A DNA stretch of 64,000 nt. It comes from Tritrichomonas musculus (Eukaryota > Parabasalia > Tritrichomonadida > Tritrichomonadidae). Positions 1 to 9,607 of the stretch are shown one piece after another. Every line of letters begins with the position of its first letter. Within the stretch, counting starts at the first letter, position 1. The stretch covers positions 1,054,001 through 1,118,000 of the forward strand of contig JAPFFF010000007.1 of NCBI GenBank assembly GCA_039105265.1. The letters are read 5' to 3'. The notes beneath the pieces were generated by a model, which was not told where the DNA came from, searched no databases, and saw only the letters and a program-made list of their open reading frames with translations. The position numbers and the translations under genes were made by a program.

Positions 1-84
1 TAACCATTTAAAATTGAGCTACAGACCTTGAATTTTTGATGAAATATCAAGGTTAACAGTCCTTATCTTTGAATTTGCAGAAAC

Positions 85-222
85 CCGAGGAACTATGCCA
101 TCCATAGTTCAAATTCGGACATGCATGGGCCAACCTAAATGAAACCTATGGGGACAGGTATTCGAGACATATCCCCATTCGGCGTACCGCCTCAGGGACC
201 TACGGTCCCCATCCGGAACAAC
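85..222. repeat. Cluster of short hairpins, relatively GC-rich
   Basis: Three inverted repeats follow each other here. GAACTATG pairs with CATAGTTC across five bases near 90-113. ATGGGGA pairs with TCCCCAT near 148-178. GGGACC pairs with GGTCCC across TAC near 196-210. The stretch is less AT-rich than its surroundings. An open frame crosses it but runs into simple repeats, so I do not call a gene. It may be part of a structured RNA or the edge of a repetitive element. No known RNA was recognised. Confidence 0.35.
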
Positions 223-800
223 CATCACTACTTACCTATCGATATTCTTCCAATAATTGCAACGATTAGATCAACAACACACTATCGAATACATCATCGT
301 CGTTCATCGTCAACAACAACATCATCTTATCGATCATCAACAACATTGTTATCTCGATTAACAACAACTTTGTCATCATCATTAACCAACATCTCGTATC
401 GAATACATCATCTTGTCGATCATCATCTCGAACACATCATCGATCATCAATCGAATACAATAACATCTACATCTCGATCAACAACGATTTGGTCATTAAC
501 TACAATATCATCATAATATTTAATACAACATATATCTATAATCAACAACGATTCAATCATCACGAACAATATCATCTCTTTCAATCGAATACATCATCAA
601 TTGTATCATCTCTTTCATTAACATCAACATCATCTTGTCGATCATCATTAACTAACAACAATATCATTTTCATCATCTTATTAAATACAACATATCGATC
701 CATCAATATTAACAATGTCATCATCACCAACAACAACATATTGTTCATCAACTGCAGTATCATCAAGATCTTATCGAGTATTCATCATCTTGATAGTAAG
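223..800. repeat. Degenerate CAT/CAA/TCGAT simple-sequence repeat
   Basis: Almost 600 bases are built from imperfect copies of short words such as CATCATC, CAACAACA, TCGATCATCA and ATCGAATACATCATC. Frames across it encode only Ser/Thr/Ile/His-rich low-complexity peptide on one strand and Met/Leu/Asp-rich peptide on the other, as expected for a triplet-like repeat rather than a protein. The stretch 801-1177 after it is AT-rich, with a short CTCACAC-rich patch near 845-880, and shows no convincing gene. Confidence 0.6.
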
Positions 801-1166
801 TTATAAATTGATTTAGGTCTAACTATGCCCATCGATCACAGATCTCTCACACACGTACTCGCTCTCACTCACACATACAAATATATTCTCGGATAGCAAT
901 CGTAGAAAAATTATGTTGAATGAGAATGGATTGTTTGAAACACATTTGGACGCCATTTTTTCATTGTAAACACTATTTTGCTAACAAAACAAACAAAGAA
1001 CAAATTGTTGTATTTAAAAGCTCTAATATATTGGCTAAATCTAAAGATTACCATATAGACATTTATATTAATCATAAAGCCATTTATACACTTAAATTTA
1101 TTTTATTTAAGAATTTTTTCTATAAGAGAAGATCGTTCGATCATTGAAAAAGTTTTGTTCTCATAC

Positions 1167-1173
1167 TCATTTA
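1167..1173 (+). promoter_or_regulatory. Probable initiator (Inr) of the UMP/CMP kinase gene
   Basis: TCATTTA lies just before the ATG at 1178. It fits the trichomonad initiator consensus TCA(+1)Y(T/A), which is normally found within about 20 bases of the start codon. The 5' untranslated region would be about nine bases. The match is seen in the sequence. Its function is inferred from Trichomonas vaginalis. Confidence 0.5.
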
Positions 1174-1177
1174 TTTA

Positions 1178-1759
1178 ATGTCTCTTGAAGGAAAGCACGT
1201 CATTTTTGTTCTTGGCGGTCCAGGCAGCGGAAAAGGCACACAAGCTGTTGCTCTTTCAAAGAAATATGGCTTTGGATATGCCTGCGCAGGCGATATACTT
1301 CGTGCAGAAGCAGCCAAACCTGATTCACCTAACGGAAAACGAATTGCAGAAATCATGAAAGCTGGACAACTTGTACCACCAGAACTTCTTGTCGATACAC
1401 TAAAAAATTCAATTGCAAGCTCATCAGCAAAATACTTTTTAGTTGATGGATTTCCACGTTCATTAATTCAAGATGAGAAATTTAGAGAACAAGCTTGCCA
1501 AGCTGATTGCACTCTTTTACTCGATGTACCTACTGATGTTCTCATTGCAAGATTAAGAAATAGAGGACTCACATCAGGAAGAGCTGATGATAATGACACA
1601 GTTATTCCAAAGCGTGTTGAATCCTACAATAGAGATACTCAACCAGTACTCGAGAAGTATGAAAAAGAAGGAAAGTTAGAAAAAGTTGATGGAAATCAAC
1701 CAATCGAAAAAGTTGCGGATCTCTTTACTGCAGTTCTCAGGAAATATTGGCAATTCTAA
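1178..1759 (+). CDS. UMP/CMP kinase (adenylate kinase family, short form)
   Basis: This 193-residue protein matches the nucleoside monophosphate kinase fold over its whole length. The P-loop GGPGSGKGTQ is at residues 13-22, the NMP-binding GDILRAEA at about 38-45, DGFPRS at about 90-95, and a short lid segment RGLTSGRADDND at about 129-140. The short lid and the SGRADDN signature are typical of UMP/CMP kinases rather than long-lid adenylate kinases. The enzyme should phosphorylate UMP and CMP with ATP, probably in the cytosol; trichomonads are known to depend on salvage for pyrimidines. The ATG is preceded by an Inr-like motif and opens directly into the P-loop strand, so the start is secure. 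The exact choice between UMP/CMP and AMP as substrate is inferred. Confidence 0.92.
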   Translation: MSLEGKHVIFVLGGPGSGKGTQAVALSKKYGFGYACAGDILRAEAAKPDSPNGKRIAEIMKAGQLVPPELLVDTLKNSIASSSAKYFLVDGFPRSLIQDEKFREQACQADCTLLLDVPTDVLIARLRNRGLTSGRADDNDTVIPKRVESYNRDTQPVLEKYEKEGKLEKVDGNQPIEKVADLFTAVLRKYWQF

Positions 1760-1901
1760 AATAGTGAAATACATTCTAGCTTTAATTTATTTATTTTTAT
1801 TTTTATATTAATATATATAACTTATTTATTTCAAATAGGAAATATGTTTATATAGTATAACAATAAAAACAGATATCAATATGCACTAAAAAGCAAATGG
1901 T

Positions 1902-2594
1902 TCATGTGTTCAAATGAACTCTTTGTGAAGCATTTCTTGATGTTTTAAAAAGAGGCCTCATTAAGAAAAATACAGCAATTTCAAGTAATAAATTCACTAA
2001 ATGCCAAAGCGTTGCAACAAATCCAAAAAATTGGTTGACTACTGTACCTGATTCAAATGAAGCGTACAAATACACAATTCCAATTGATCCAGTACCAGGA
2101 ATTCCAATAAAATTAATTAGTAAAACAAAAATAACAACGACTTGGACAACGAGTAATGCGTTATTAGATGTTTCATTTCTCATGGAAACATAAAATGGAT
2201 AGTATTGATTATAAAATAATAAGGTTGTTCCAAGAACACAATTTACAAATGATAAAAATATTTCTTTACCAACATTAAAACAAGTAAGTTCTTTGCATGT
2301 TGTAATTAAGAAACTGAATAATGATCCAACAAATGAAAATAATAATGATAAAGTTATTGATATTGCCGTAAAAAAATTGAGTTTGACGGTAAACATCCTT
2401 TTTGGAGGGATTTCAAAGCTAATGTTATGATAAAATAGTGGATAAAAAGATGGGAAGTTTGGATTACTTTCATTTTCGTTTTGACTTTTTTCACTTTCCC
2501 GAGAAAGATTCTCAAGCGAAGAAGGCTCGAGACCTTCACCACTTACGTTAATTGCTGAATCAAATGGGTTAGAAAATGTTGATTTGGGTTCCAT
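1902..2594 (-). CDS. SCAMP-like secretory carrier membrane protein
   Basis: This 230-residue protein begins with a hydrophilic tail containing an NPF motif (residues 9-11), which usually binds EH-domain endocytic proteins. It is followed by four hydrophobic segments at roughly 70-93, 105-128, 146-168 and 187-212. The sequence before the first membrane span, NFPSFYPLFYHNISFEIP, resembles the conserved pre-membrane segment of SCAMPs, including the amphipathic FYxxxSxEIP stretch. SCAMPs act in vesicle traffic between Golgi, endosomes and plasma membrane. At 230 residues it is shorter than animal SCAMPs because the N-terminal heptad region is reduced. It is transcribed toward the kinase gene, with about 140 bases between the two 3' ends. 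Family assignment is from remembered motifs and is fairly but not fully sure. Confidence 0.7.
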   Translation of the reverse strand: MEPKSTFSNPFDSAINVSGEGLEPSSLENLSRESEKSQNENESNPNFPSFYPLFYHNISFEIPPKRMFTVKLNFFTAISITLSLLFSFVGSLFSFLITTCKELTCFNVGKEIFLSFVNCVLGTTLLFYNQYYPFYVSMRNETSNNALLVVQVVVIFVLLINFIGIPGTGSIGIVYLYASFESGTVVNQFFGFVATLWHLVNLLLEIAVFFLMRPLFKTSRNASQRVHLNT

Positions 2595-2726
2595 TAATAT
2601 TGAACTCTATTCAAAAAAAAAAAAAAAGTTTTTATTGCCAATTCATATGCTTATATCTTTAGATTAAATATAAAATTAGTTTTATTATTATAAATGTATC
2701 TACATATTATAAAAAAGACAATCATT

Positions 2727-3752
2727 TTATTCGAGATTTTCTTTGAAGGCAATAACTTCATCGTATTTTTCTGGAGGACATTCCTCGGCAACTCTCTGCA
2801 TCAAATCATCATCAATATCATCTGGACCATATTCTTGACCAAATAAAACGATTGTTTTTGATTTCTTTGGCTCTTCTTCTTTTGATTTTTCTTGAACTTT
2901 TTCTTGCATATCAATTAATTTTGAAATTTCATCAATTTCTTCATTATCCTCCTTATATGATGTGCTGGGCTGTCCCGTGTTGACACTGACAATAATATCT
3001 TCACGTTTCCCAGTACTACTTTGGAATGTAGTGTTACTACGGTGACTTGTAATTCTTTTGATCCTAATCTCATTTTCTAGTCGCTGCTTGGTTTGATTAT
3101 ATTCTTGAATTGGTATTAATTTATCTGATTTACACAATTGATCTGGATCATTAATCATTACAAGACCATCTGTTTTTTTAATAAGATCGAGAAGAGGATC
3201 TGTAATTTTGACAAAGTCCTCATACATTTTGCGCTTATGGTTTTTTTCGTCTGAATCATTAAGCATTTCAAGCTTTTCATGGCAGTTTGGACAAAATAAA
3301 CCATCATCAATATCTGTAGAAGAGATAATATCATTTAACGAATAAGTTTCTTCACATTTTGGGCATTTATAAAAAATGTTATCTTCTGGACCGCATTGCT
3401 TTTTGAGTTCTTCTCGAGAAATTAAAATTTTCAAATTAACACTATCAACAAATGATTTAAAATCAATTGAATAGTAGTCTTTAATTAGTTTAGCTTTCTG
3501 AGCTTTTGTTAATTGGTCGTAATCTTCAACACCTTCTAGATCTTCAATTGGATCGACACGTATAAGACGATCTTGTTTCAAGGCTCCAAGAACTTTTGCA
3601 AGATCGTTCTTTCTGAATTTTAATAATTCTGAAAGTTCGTCAAGATTGACTTGTCTTCCAAGATCTAAAAGGCCAATTAAAACCATTGTTTTTTCTCTTC
3701 GATAAAACATATATGCAACTTGTTGCACAAGTTGTTCTAGAATATTCGACAT
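2727..3752 (-). CDS. Transcription initiation factor TFIIE, alpha subunit
   Basis: The first 90 or so residues form the winged-helix domain of TFIIE-alpha/archaeal TFE (MVLIGLLDLGRQVNLDELSE and following). It is followed by a zinc ribbon with Cys130-x2-Cys133 and Cys154-x2-Cys157, in the spacing typical of this family. The C-terminal half is charged and probably disordered, with an acidic and Lys-rich run. TFIIE-alpha helps recruit and stimulate TFIIH at RNA polymerase II promoters in the nucleus. The 341-residue length lies between archaeal TFE and human TFIIE-alpha (439 residues). The gene is divergent from the large membrane protein gene at its 5' side, with a very short shared promoter region. 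Confidence 0.88.
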   Translation of the reverse strand: MSNILEQLVQQVAYMFYRREKTMVLIGLLDLGRQVNLDELSELLKFRKNDLAKVLGALKQDRLIRVDPIEDLEGVEDYDQLTKAQKAKLIKDYYSIDFKSFVDSVNLKILISREELKKQCGPEDNIFYKCPKCEETYSLNDIISSTDIDDGLFCPNCHEKLEMLNDSDEKNHKRKMYEDFVKITDPLLDLIKKTDGLVMINDPDQLCKSDKLIPIQEYNQTKQRLENEIRIKRITSHRSNTTFQSSTGKREDIIVSVNTGQPSTSYKEDNEEIDEISKLIDMQEKVQEKSKEEEPKKSKTIVLFGQEYGPDDIDDDLMQRVAEECPPEKYDEVIAFKENLE

Positions 3753-3957
3753 GATGAAAAATAAAGAGTCAGAACAATTGTATAAAATAACAGAATCTCT
3801 GAAACTTTTTAAATGAAAATTTTCATATCTTGTTTTGCTTACTGAAACCTGGTCTTTTGATTCGGTAAATCGTTATTCTAGGACAAATAATGGTTTAATA
3901 GAGACAAAACAAGCCATAATACCAGCTAGATATCGAATTCGCATTGTAAAAGATACT

Positions 3958-6381
3958 ATGATGGTTATTACTTTCATTCTTCTTGTCGTTCTTCTTTTTC
4001 AACCATGGATAAATTCGAGTTCTGTTGCAACAAGCTCAATCGAAACAGTGATGATCAAAAAATTTCTTCAAATCGCTGAATCTTACAATTCGACAATTTC
4101 ATCATTCTTATCACGCTACATGATTGCCTCCAAATTTTTGAGTGGGATTATGAATAATCCTTCATTAATGCAATGCGATTTGCCTTTTTTACCTCACCTT
4201 GTCAGAGCTACAACAGCTGTTTTTGAAAGTCTTACACCACGCCCTAGATACATGTACATGTGGCAAGAAAATCGTTTCTGCCAAATTGCATGGAAAAACA
4301 CCTCCAAATCGAATAATCATATTTTTAAAAATACACCTCCTCTAAATTCTATTAAATTAGCATCGAAACCAATTACAGATTTACATATAAACAGGATTAA
4401 AAATCCAAATTTAAAAAAAAACGACGTCATATTAATTGAAATATCTGATGATTCAAATATGAAAAATGCACCATATGATGAAACAGATAAAACATCATTC
4501 AACTCAAAATTTTATTCATTTGATGATAATATTAAATCTTTAAAATATGATCAAGAAGAAATAAACCTTACAAGGGAAATGCAATTTGGAAACCAATATG
4601 ACGATTCAAAATATCAATACAGTGATTTTACTCTAAATTATATTGAACAAATTTCTCCAAATACCTTATCTTCAACCACATTTAATAAGTCAACAAATTT
4701 TCGATTTCCACCAAATTCAACTATTTTTACAAGTGACACAAATATCAATTTCGAATATGGCGAATATCGAGATGCTTTATGGATAACCCAGGCTTCATTT
4801 ATTAATGATGGTGATCCCAACGATGATATTTCTGCTATTAGTCCCAACATTTTTTACTCAAATGTGGATAAATCCCAGAAAACAGTTGCGGTTTCCGGAG
4901 TTGTTATTTCTATATCACAAATCGCGAATGAACTTCAAATGATACCTGATACATACAATTGCAAATATGCAATTTTAAATCAAAATGATGAAGTAATGAT
5001 TGATGATGCTGAAGGATGCCATAATCCTGAATTTATTGACCAAAATGGCAATCCACATTACAAAGAACTTGTCAATTTAAATAATTTTTGGAACCAATTA
5101 ATACAAAATAAATATGATGAAATTTTAACACATGAGGTGACAAAGATTGAAATAAATGAAACAACTTATATGATAATTAATGTACCTGTTTCACCAATGG
5201 GATATCAACTTTTTACCATGATTTTTGCTTTTTCTATTACTGAACCTAGTCAAAAGTACATTTATCATGGATCAATCATTTTTATTTGCGCAATTACTTT
5301 GCTAGCAATGATGTTTACCATTTTGCTACTTTTACTAAGAAATCTAAAAAAAAGGAAAATTAAAAAATTAGCAAAGATCAAACCACATGAACCAAAATTT
5401 AGAATGATTGGAATGAATGCTCAACTTGGATCTATTGGGAAATCTATTCAAAAACTCAGGAATCTTCAATTACGATTCCCTGAAAAAGAAATATTTAATA
5501 AAATAATGGACGATGCAATATCAAACTTGGCTGAGCAGAAGGATAAACGTTTTTCGACAGAATTAAAGCATGAGCATGAAAATTGTGAATTCTGTCGATA
5601 TTTAGTTGAACCAAATTCTTTAAATACTACATCTTCTTCATCACAATTGATTCAATCACCAAATCCATCTTTTTCACAGAATGTTAATCAAATTGGATTG
5701 GCAAATGACAATAATTCTAATAATCACATGTTCATGAATAACATAAATAACAACAATAATAATATATTCATGAATAATATGAGTATTAATTTAAATAATA
5801 ATAATTTTAATAGCCATTTTTCTATTGGCTCTAATCCATCTCATAGAAATCAACAATCATCTGATGACGCATACTCAATATGGAAATCTTACCATGCTTC
5901 AAAAATTCCTCTTTACAAAAGCCTAGGTTCTCTTACTTTTGACTGGAATAAATTTACAAGCGCACCAGCTAAAGAATTACTTCGGCTAATGATTACGATT
6001 ATTGTTGAAGAAAATTTAATTTTTAAAGAATTCGATCCAGATTCTTTAATCCAGTTCATGCAGCATATCACAACCAAATGTTGCAAAGATAATGTTCGTA
6101 CAGCACATGAACTAGTTTCTTTAAACTTTCTTTTAAACACTTTCTTTAAAAACTGGATTTCAAGGAAAATCGATCGCTTTGTCTTATATATGGCTACCTT
6201 TTTATATAATACTGATTCATCAATTGCATTTGATTTAATTGATGATATGGATGACTTTTCACAAACGACAGAAAAAGTTTGGATCTCATCATCAACATCA
6301 TCATACCAGTCAACATCAGAAAACTATAATGAGAGTATAACGAATAGCACCAAAAATAGCAATATTATCATTATTGATGAC

Positions 6382-6422
<41 letters not shown>

Positions 6423-7125
6423 TAATAACAATAATAATTTTATAAATGAGAAAACCAATAATGATTTTAATTTAGATAACAATCACCAAATCAGCAACAA
6501 CCAAAATGACTCTACTTTTAACAATAATGATATTTCTGAAAATTATGGAATAGCTGACGAGGAATCTGAGAATGAAATTGAAGATCAAATTTTACGTGAA
6601 AAAAACAATTTGAAACTTCACATGAAAGCTTTCCAAGATCAGGAAAGTATTATTGAACGCAATATCGATTTTATATTAAATTTATTTTCAATATTTATCC
6701 CAACACCTAAAGAAAAAGCACCACTTGTTGAACAATTCATGGATATGCTAACAGAGATAATGATTGATGTTCAAGATTCAAAACAATTTGAGCTACTTGG
6801 GGAATTTAGTTGTAGAATCGAGAGTAAATATTTCTCAGTCAGTACTGATCGTGATGATAGAATCTTATTTATGAAGGCACTCATCATGCTTAGCCACTTT
6901 TGTCCCTATTGGTCTGATGTTGAAACAATGTTAAAAGCTACAGAAAGACTTAATCATTCTATTTTTGGGACAAATGATAACGAAAACATTCCTGAGTTTC
7001 ATTTTGAACACTCTTCTAAAATAGTTGCACCATGGGTTTCAGTTTTTATGAATTTTTCTCCAATGGATGAAGTTGTAAATAACTTAAAAATCAACATTAA
7101 CTATTGGAAGAATAAAATGCAATAA
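3958..7125 (+). CDS. Receptor-like membrane protein with degenerate cyclic-nucleotide phosphodiesterase domain
   Basis: The frame is open from 3817, but the first in-frame ATG is at 3958, giving about 1055 residues. A hydrophobic anchor immediately follows the start (VITFILLVVLLFQPW). A region of about 400 residues, probably extracellular, follows, then a second membrane span near residues 433-460 (IIFICAITLLAMMFTILLLL) and a Lys/Arg stop-transfer run. The cytoplasmic part resembles the helical fold of class I phosphodiesterases (around 5880-6270 and 6640-7010). The metal-binding His and HD residues are not visible: where CHDxxHP is expected there is only ATFLYNTDSS. The two halves are split by an Asn-rich linker coded by an AAT tract. 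This suggests a sensor whose PDE-like domain has lost catalysis. The phosphodiesterase link is tentative. The true start is unclear because good-looking protein sequence continues upstream of 3958. Confidence 0.55.
6378..6440 (+). repeat. AAT/AAC trinucleotide tract coding poly-Asn
   Basis: A nearly perfect run of AAT triplets with a few AAC codons encodes about 20 consecutive Asn residues in the linker of the phosphodiesterase-like protein. Such tracts are common in AT-rich protist genomes and change length easily. Confidence 0.9.
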
Positions 7126-7383
7126 TTGACACCAGACCTTTCATATTTACCCGGCATGTCAAAGAAGTTTGTTTTTTTTTTGTTTTTTAAATTATTGTAT
7201 CTAATTTACAATTTTTTACTTTTTATTTTAATTAGAGATACAATTGTATTTATGACAGATGACGGCATCTATAAATTTGAAAGTAATATATTTTGTTTTC
7301 CGAAATGTTAATAAGCATTCTCTACAATATAAATTAGATGAGATAAAAAAAGTTTTTATTTTTCATGATAGATAGACATTTAT

Positions 7384-8022
7384 TCAAATAAAACCGTAAT
7401 AAAAAGACATATCATCAGGAACATAAAAAGATTCCTGCAACTGATGATCGTAAAGATCATTTGTAAATGCAGAAGTAAAGAAAGATTCCATTGCAACTGG
7501 TATTGAATCGTTCATTTCTTCTATTGGAATTGAAATAGTAGAAGATTCTGGTTTTACAAAAGCAATAGATTCATCTTTTTTTACAGATTTCTTTCCAGGC
7601 TTTCTTCCGCGTTTCACACGCAATTCTTTTCTTTCTAAAATATTAAATCTGTTTTTACACATTTGATCTGTTCGGTTGTGAAAAAATCTAGATATTTTTA
7701 CCCATTTTTTCCCTAACAACCCAACTTTTTCTCTGAGAAGATTATCTTCTTCTTTTGTCCATTCAGATGTGTTAAGCGTTGGGCATAAATAGTTTGTCCA
7801 ACGCTCACGACATTGTCTTGGGTTTCTACCTGGCATCATGAGTGAGACTTCATACCAATCAATGCTTTTTTTATCTGCCACAAGAGACCTAAGAAGTTCA
7901 TCATCTTCTTGTGTGAACTTGGCGTGTGGCTTGTAGACCTTTTTCTTTTCCTTTGTTTCAGAATCTATGTTTTCGAGGAGCTCGTCATCAACAATTGAGC
8001 AACTTATAAGATCTATTTCCAT
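7384..8022 (-). CDS. R2R3 Myb-like DNA-binding protein
   Basis: This 212-residue protein has two Myb repeats, at about 33-82 and 86-133. The second helix-turn-helix signatures NPRQCRERWTNYL and TDQMCKNRFNILE are clear. The first Trp of repeat 2 is replaced by Phe (KFTQEDDELL), a substitution seen in other Myb proteins. A basic patch, RVKRGRKPGKKSVKK at about 135-149, follows the repeats and is a likely nuclear localisation signal. The C-terminal tail is acidic and may activate transcription. Trichomonads carry many short two-repeat Myb proteins; several in Trichomonas vaginalis control the iron-responsive ap65-1 promoter. The gene is divergent from the UBAC2-like gene, and the shared promoter contains a repeated motif. 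The individual target genes cannot be told from the sequence. Confidence 0.88.
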   Translation of the reverse strand: MEIDLISCSIVDDELLENIDSETKEKKKVYKPHAKFTQEDDELLRSLVADKKSIDWYEVSLMMPGRNPRQCRERWTNYLCPTLNTSEWTKEEDNLLREKVGLLGKKWVKISRFFHNRTDQMCKNRFNILERKELRVKRGRKPGKKSVKKDESIAFVKPESSTISIPIEEMNDSIPVAMESFFTSAFTNDLYDHQLQESFYVPDDMSFYYGFI

Positions 8023-8033
8023 ATTTATAATGA
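8023..8033 (-). promoter_or_regulatory. Probable initiator (Inr) of the Myb gene
   Basis: On the minus strand TCATTATAAAT directly precedes the ATG. This matches the trichomonad Inr TCA(+1)Y(T/A) and would give a 5' untranslated region of about nine bases. Confidence 0.5.
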
Positions 8034-8104
8034 TTTCAAATCATTTACAGGAAGCTTAGATTTTGCCAGCTCACTTTCTCTAAACTTTTTGTTTAAAGTT
8101 ACAA

Positions 8105-8271
8105 TTAACAAATCATTTTTTGACAAAATATGAGAAAATTTATCATTTAACAAATAATTTCATGGCTAAAAACGGCAGGTAATGTGTCACTTTTGTCACA
8201 TAGCAAATCATTTTTGGCAAAATTGGGACGATAGGAACACGTTTTTTACATATAACAAATCACTCTTTTTG
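8105..8271. promoter_or_regulatory. Four spaced copies of an AACAAATCATTTTT-like motif
   Basis: In the 324-base gap between the divergent Myb and UBAC2-like genes, related words occur near 8107 (AACAAATCATTTTTTGACAA), 8149 (AACAAATAATTTCA), 8202 (AGCAAATCATTTTTGGCAA) and 8254 (AACAAATCACTCTTTTTG). Spacing is 40-55 bases. A GTCACTTTTGTCAC imperfect repeat lies between the second and third copies. Repetition at this spacing suggests binding sites for a regulator shared by the two genes. That function is an inference. Confidence 0.35.
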
Positions 8272-8346
8272 TATGAACTTTTTGTTTTGTTTGTAAAGTA
8301 CTCAATATTCATTTTCAATTAAAATTTCAAGAAAAAATATTTTTTA

Positions 8347-9300
8347 ATGTTTAATGGTGGACTTGATTTTTCTGGTGCACCTATTATTGAAAATATTGTA
8401 ATTCTTTTAGGATTTCTAACAATTGTTTTATATCTTGCTCAAGACAAATCTGTTACAATTCACATCCTTGATATAATTCAAACTTTTTTATGTTGGCCAA
8501 CAGTTTTAGAAGGTATACATATTGCATTTTGCCTGTGGTGTTTCAGACATATTGAAAGATTGCTTGGAATGAAAAGTTTTAATATATACTTATTATATAA
8601 TTTTATTACTTATTTCCCAATATTTCTTCTTGCTTTACAAATAAAAGGCTTTAAAGGGCATATTTCATTCCTTTTCTTCATTCCTTTCTCACTTTTTATT
8701 TTCATGATATGGCGTATTCCTTCAGTTGTATATTCAGGCCCACTTACTGATAAATTTATCGTTTGCTTATCATTTGTTTTTGTTATTGTTCTACGCTTTC
8801 CATTTTCTATTTTAACAATACTATCATCAGCTTTGGGATATTATCTATGGACTAAAGATGCTTTAATGCTGAAGCGAATAGCCTCGATTCAAATTGGCCC
8901 TCAACATCCTTCTGCTATAGATCAACGATCATCTAGGTCTCATACTGGAAATGCTAATTCATCAGAACAGTCACCTTTACTAGCTGCAAACGATAATTTA
9001 GAAAATTCTAATGAAGAAGAAACATATTCTTTGCCAATTAATAGAAATACAAGAGAAAATGGACGACGCTCAAGCCGAAGCTCAGCTTACAGTGATTCTA
9101 ATAGCATCAACAATAATATTACTTTTAATCATACCAACAATAATAATACTAACAACAACAAAGATACCAGCAACAATTTTGACTCACTTACAGATCAAAT
9201 AGTTTCAATGGGATTTACAACTGCAGATGCAAGGGCAGCTCTTCAAACAACAAGAGGTGACATTAATGCTGCTGTTGACTATCTTTTAAGCAAGGCATAG
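8347..9300 (+). CDS. UBAC2-like rhomboid-fold ER protein with C-terminal UBA domain
   Basis: The N-terminal half (residues about 10-180) is very hydrophobic with five or six membrane spans. It contains CFRHIERLLGMKSFNIYLLY, which resembles the conserved segment of UBAC2, a rhomboid-family pseudoprotease. No rhomboid catalytic GxSG motif is visible. A Ser/Asn-rich linker is followed by a UBA domain at about residues 279-317 (LTDQIVSMGFTTADARAALQ). In animals UBAC2 sits in the endoplasmic reticulum and takes part in ER-associated degradation and lipid-droplet control by binding ubiquitin chains. The 317-residue length fits the family. An Inr-like TCATTTT lies near 8311. The gene ends 200 bases before a transposon insertion; the gap contains a GTGCAAGA/TCTTGCAC hairpin near 9408-9424. 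Confidence 0.75.
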   Translation: MFNGGLDFSGAPIIENIVILLGFLTIVLYLAQDKSVTIHILDIIQTFLCWPTVLEGIHIAFCLWCFRHIERLLGMKSFNIYLLYNFITYFPIFLLALQIKGFKGHISFLFFIPFSLFIFMIWRIPSVVYSGPLTDKFIVCLSFVFVIVLRFPFSILTILSSALGYYLWTKDALMLKRIASIQIGPQHPSAIDQRSSRSHTGNANSSEQSPLLAANDNLENSNEEETYSLPINRNTRENGRRSSRSSAYSDSNSINNNITFNHTNNNNTNNNKDTSNNFDSLTDQIVSMGFTTADARAALQTTRGDINAAVDYLLSKA

Positions 9301-9502
9301 AAATATATATTTTTTAATCAAACTCAATATTTCTTTGTTTTTTTAATCATTTTATATATATTTTATAAATTGTATGTTTCATGAACTTTTTATCAATTAA
9401 AAGTGCAAGATTCTTGCACTGCAAGAACATTTCTTTTTTTTTATGGCCATCGATAAATATTTTATAAAACTAGAGCTTGGTTTTTTGAAGATAGGATGAA
9501 AA

Positions 9503-9511
9503 TATTATTAA
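9503..9511. repeat. Left 9-bp target site duplication (TATTATTAA)
   Basis: TATTATTAA immediately precedes the left end of the transposon and is repeated exactly at 15273-15281 after its right end. A nine-base duplication is the hallmark of Mutator-like transposition. Confidence 0.9.
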
Positions 9512-9607
9512 GGCGAAGTGACAAACTATAGAAAAAGTTACACCATTTTTTTCTGAGGAAAATTCGTTATTCTGACTTTTTGAGTTAATTGAGAAGGCAT
9601 ACAAAAA

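Noticed and set aside
139-806. Open frames of 105-125 codons on the plus strand
   Set aside because: They run through imperfect CAT/CAA/TCGAT repeats and encode only low-complexity Ser/Thr/Ile peptide. The overlapping minus-strand frame is equally long.
920-1147. 75-codon frame before the kinase gene
   Set aside because: No domain, no initiator, AT-driven composition (Lys, Asn, Phe, Ile), and it ends just before the kinase promoter.
7126-7311. 61-codon frame directly after the phosphodiesterase-like gene
   Set aside because: It starts at a non-ATG codon right after the stop of the gene and is Phe/Leu-rich, as expected for 3' flanking AT-rich DNA.
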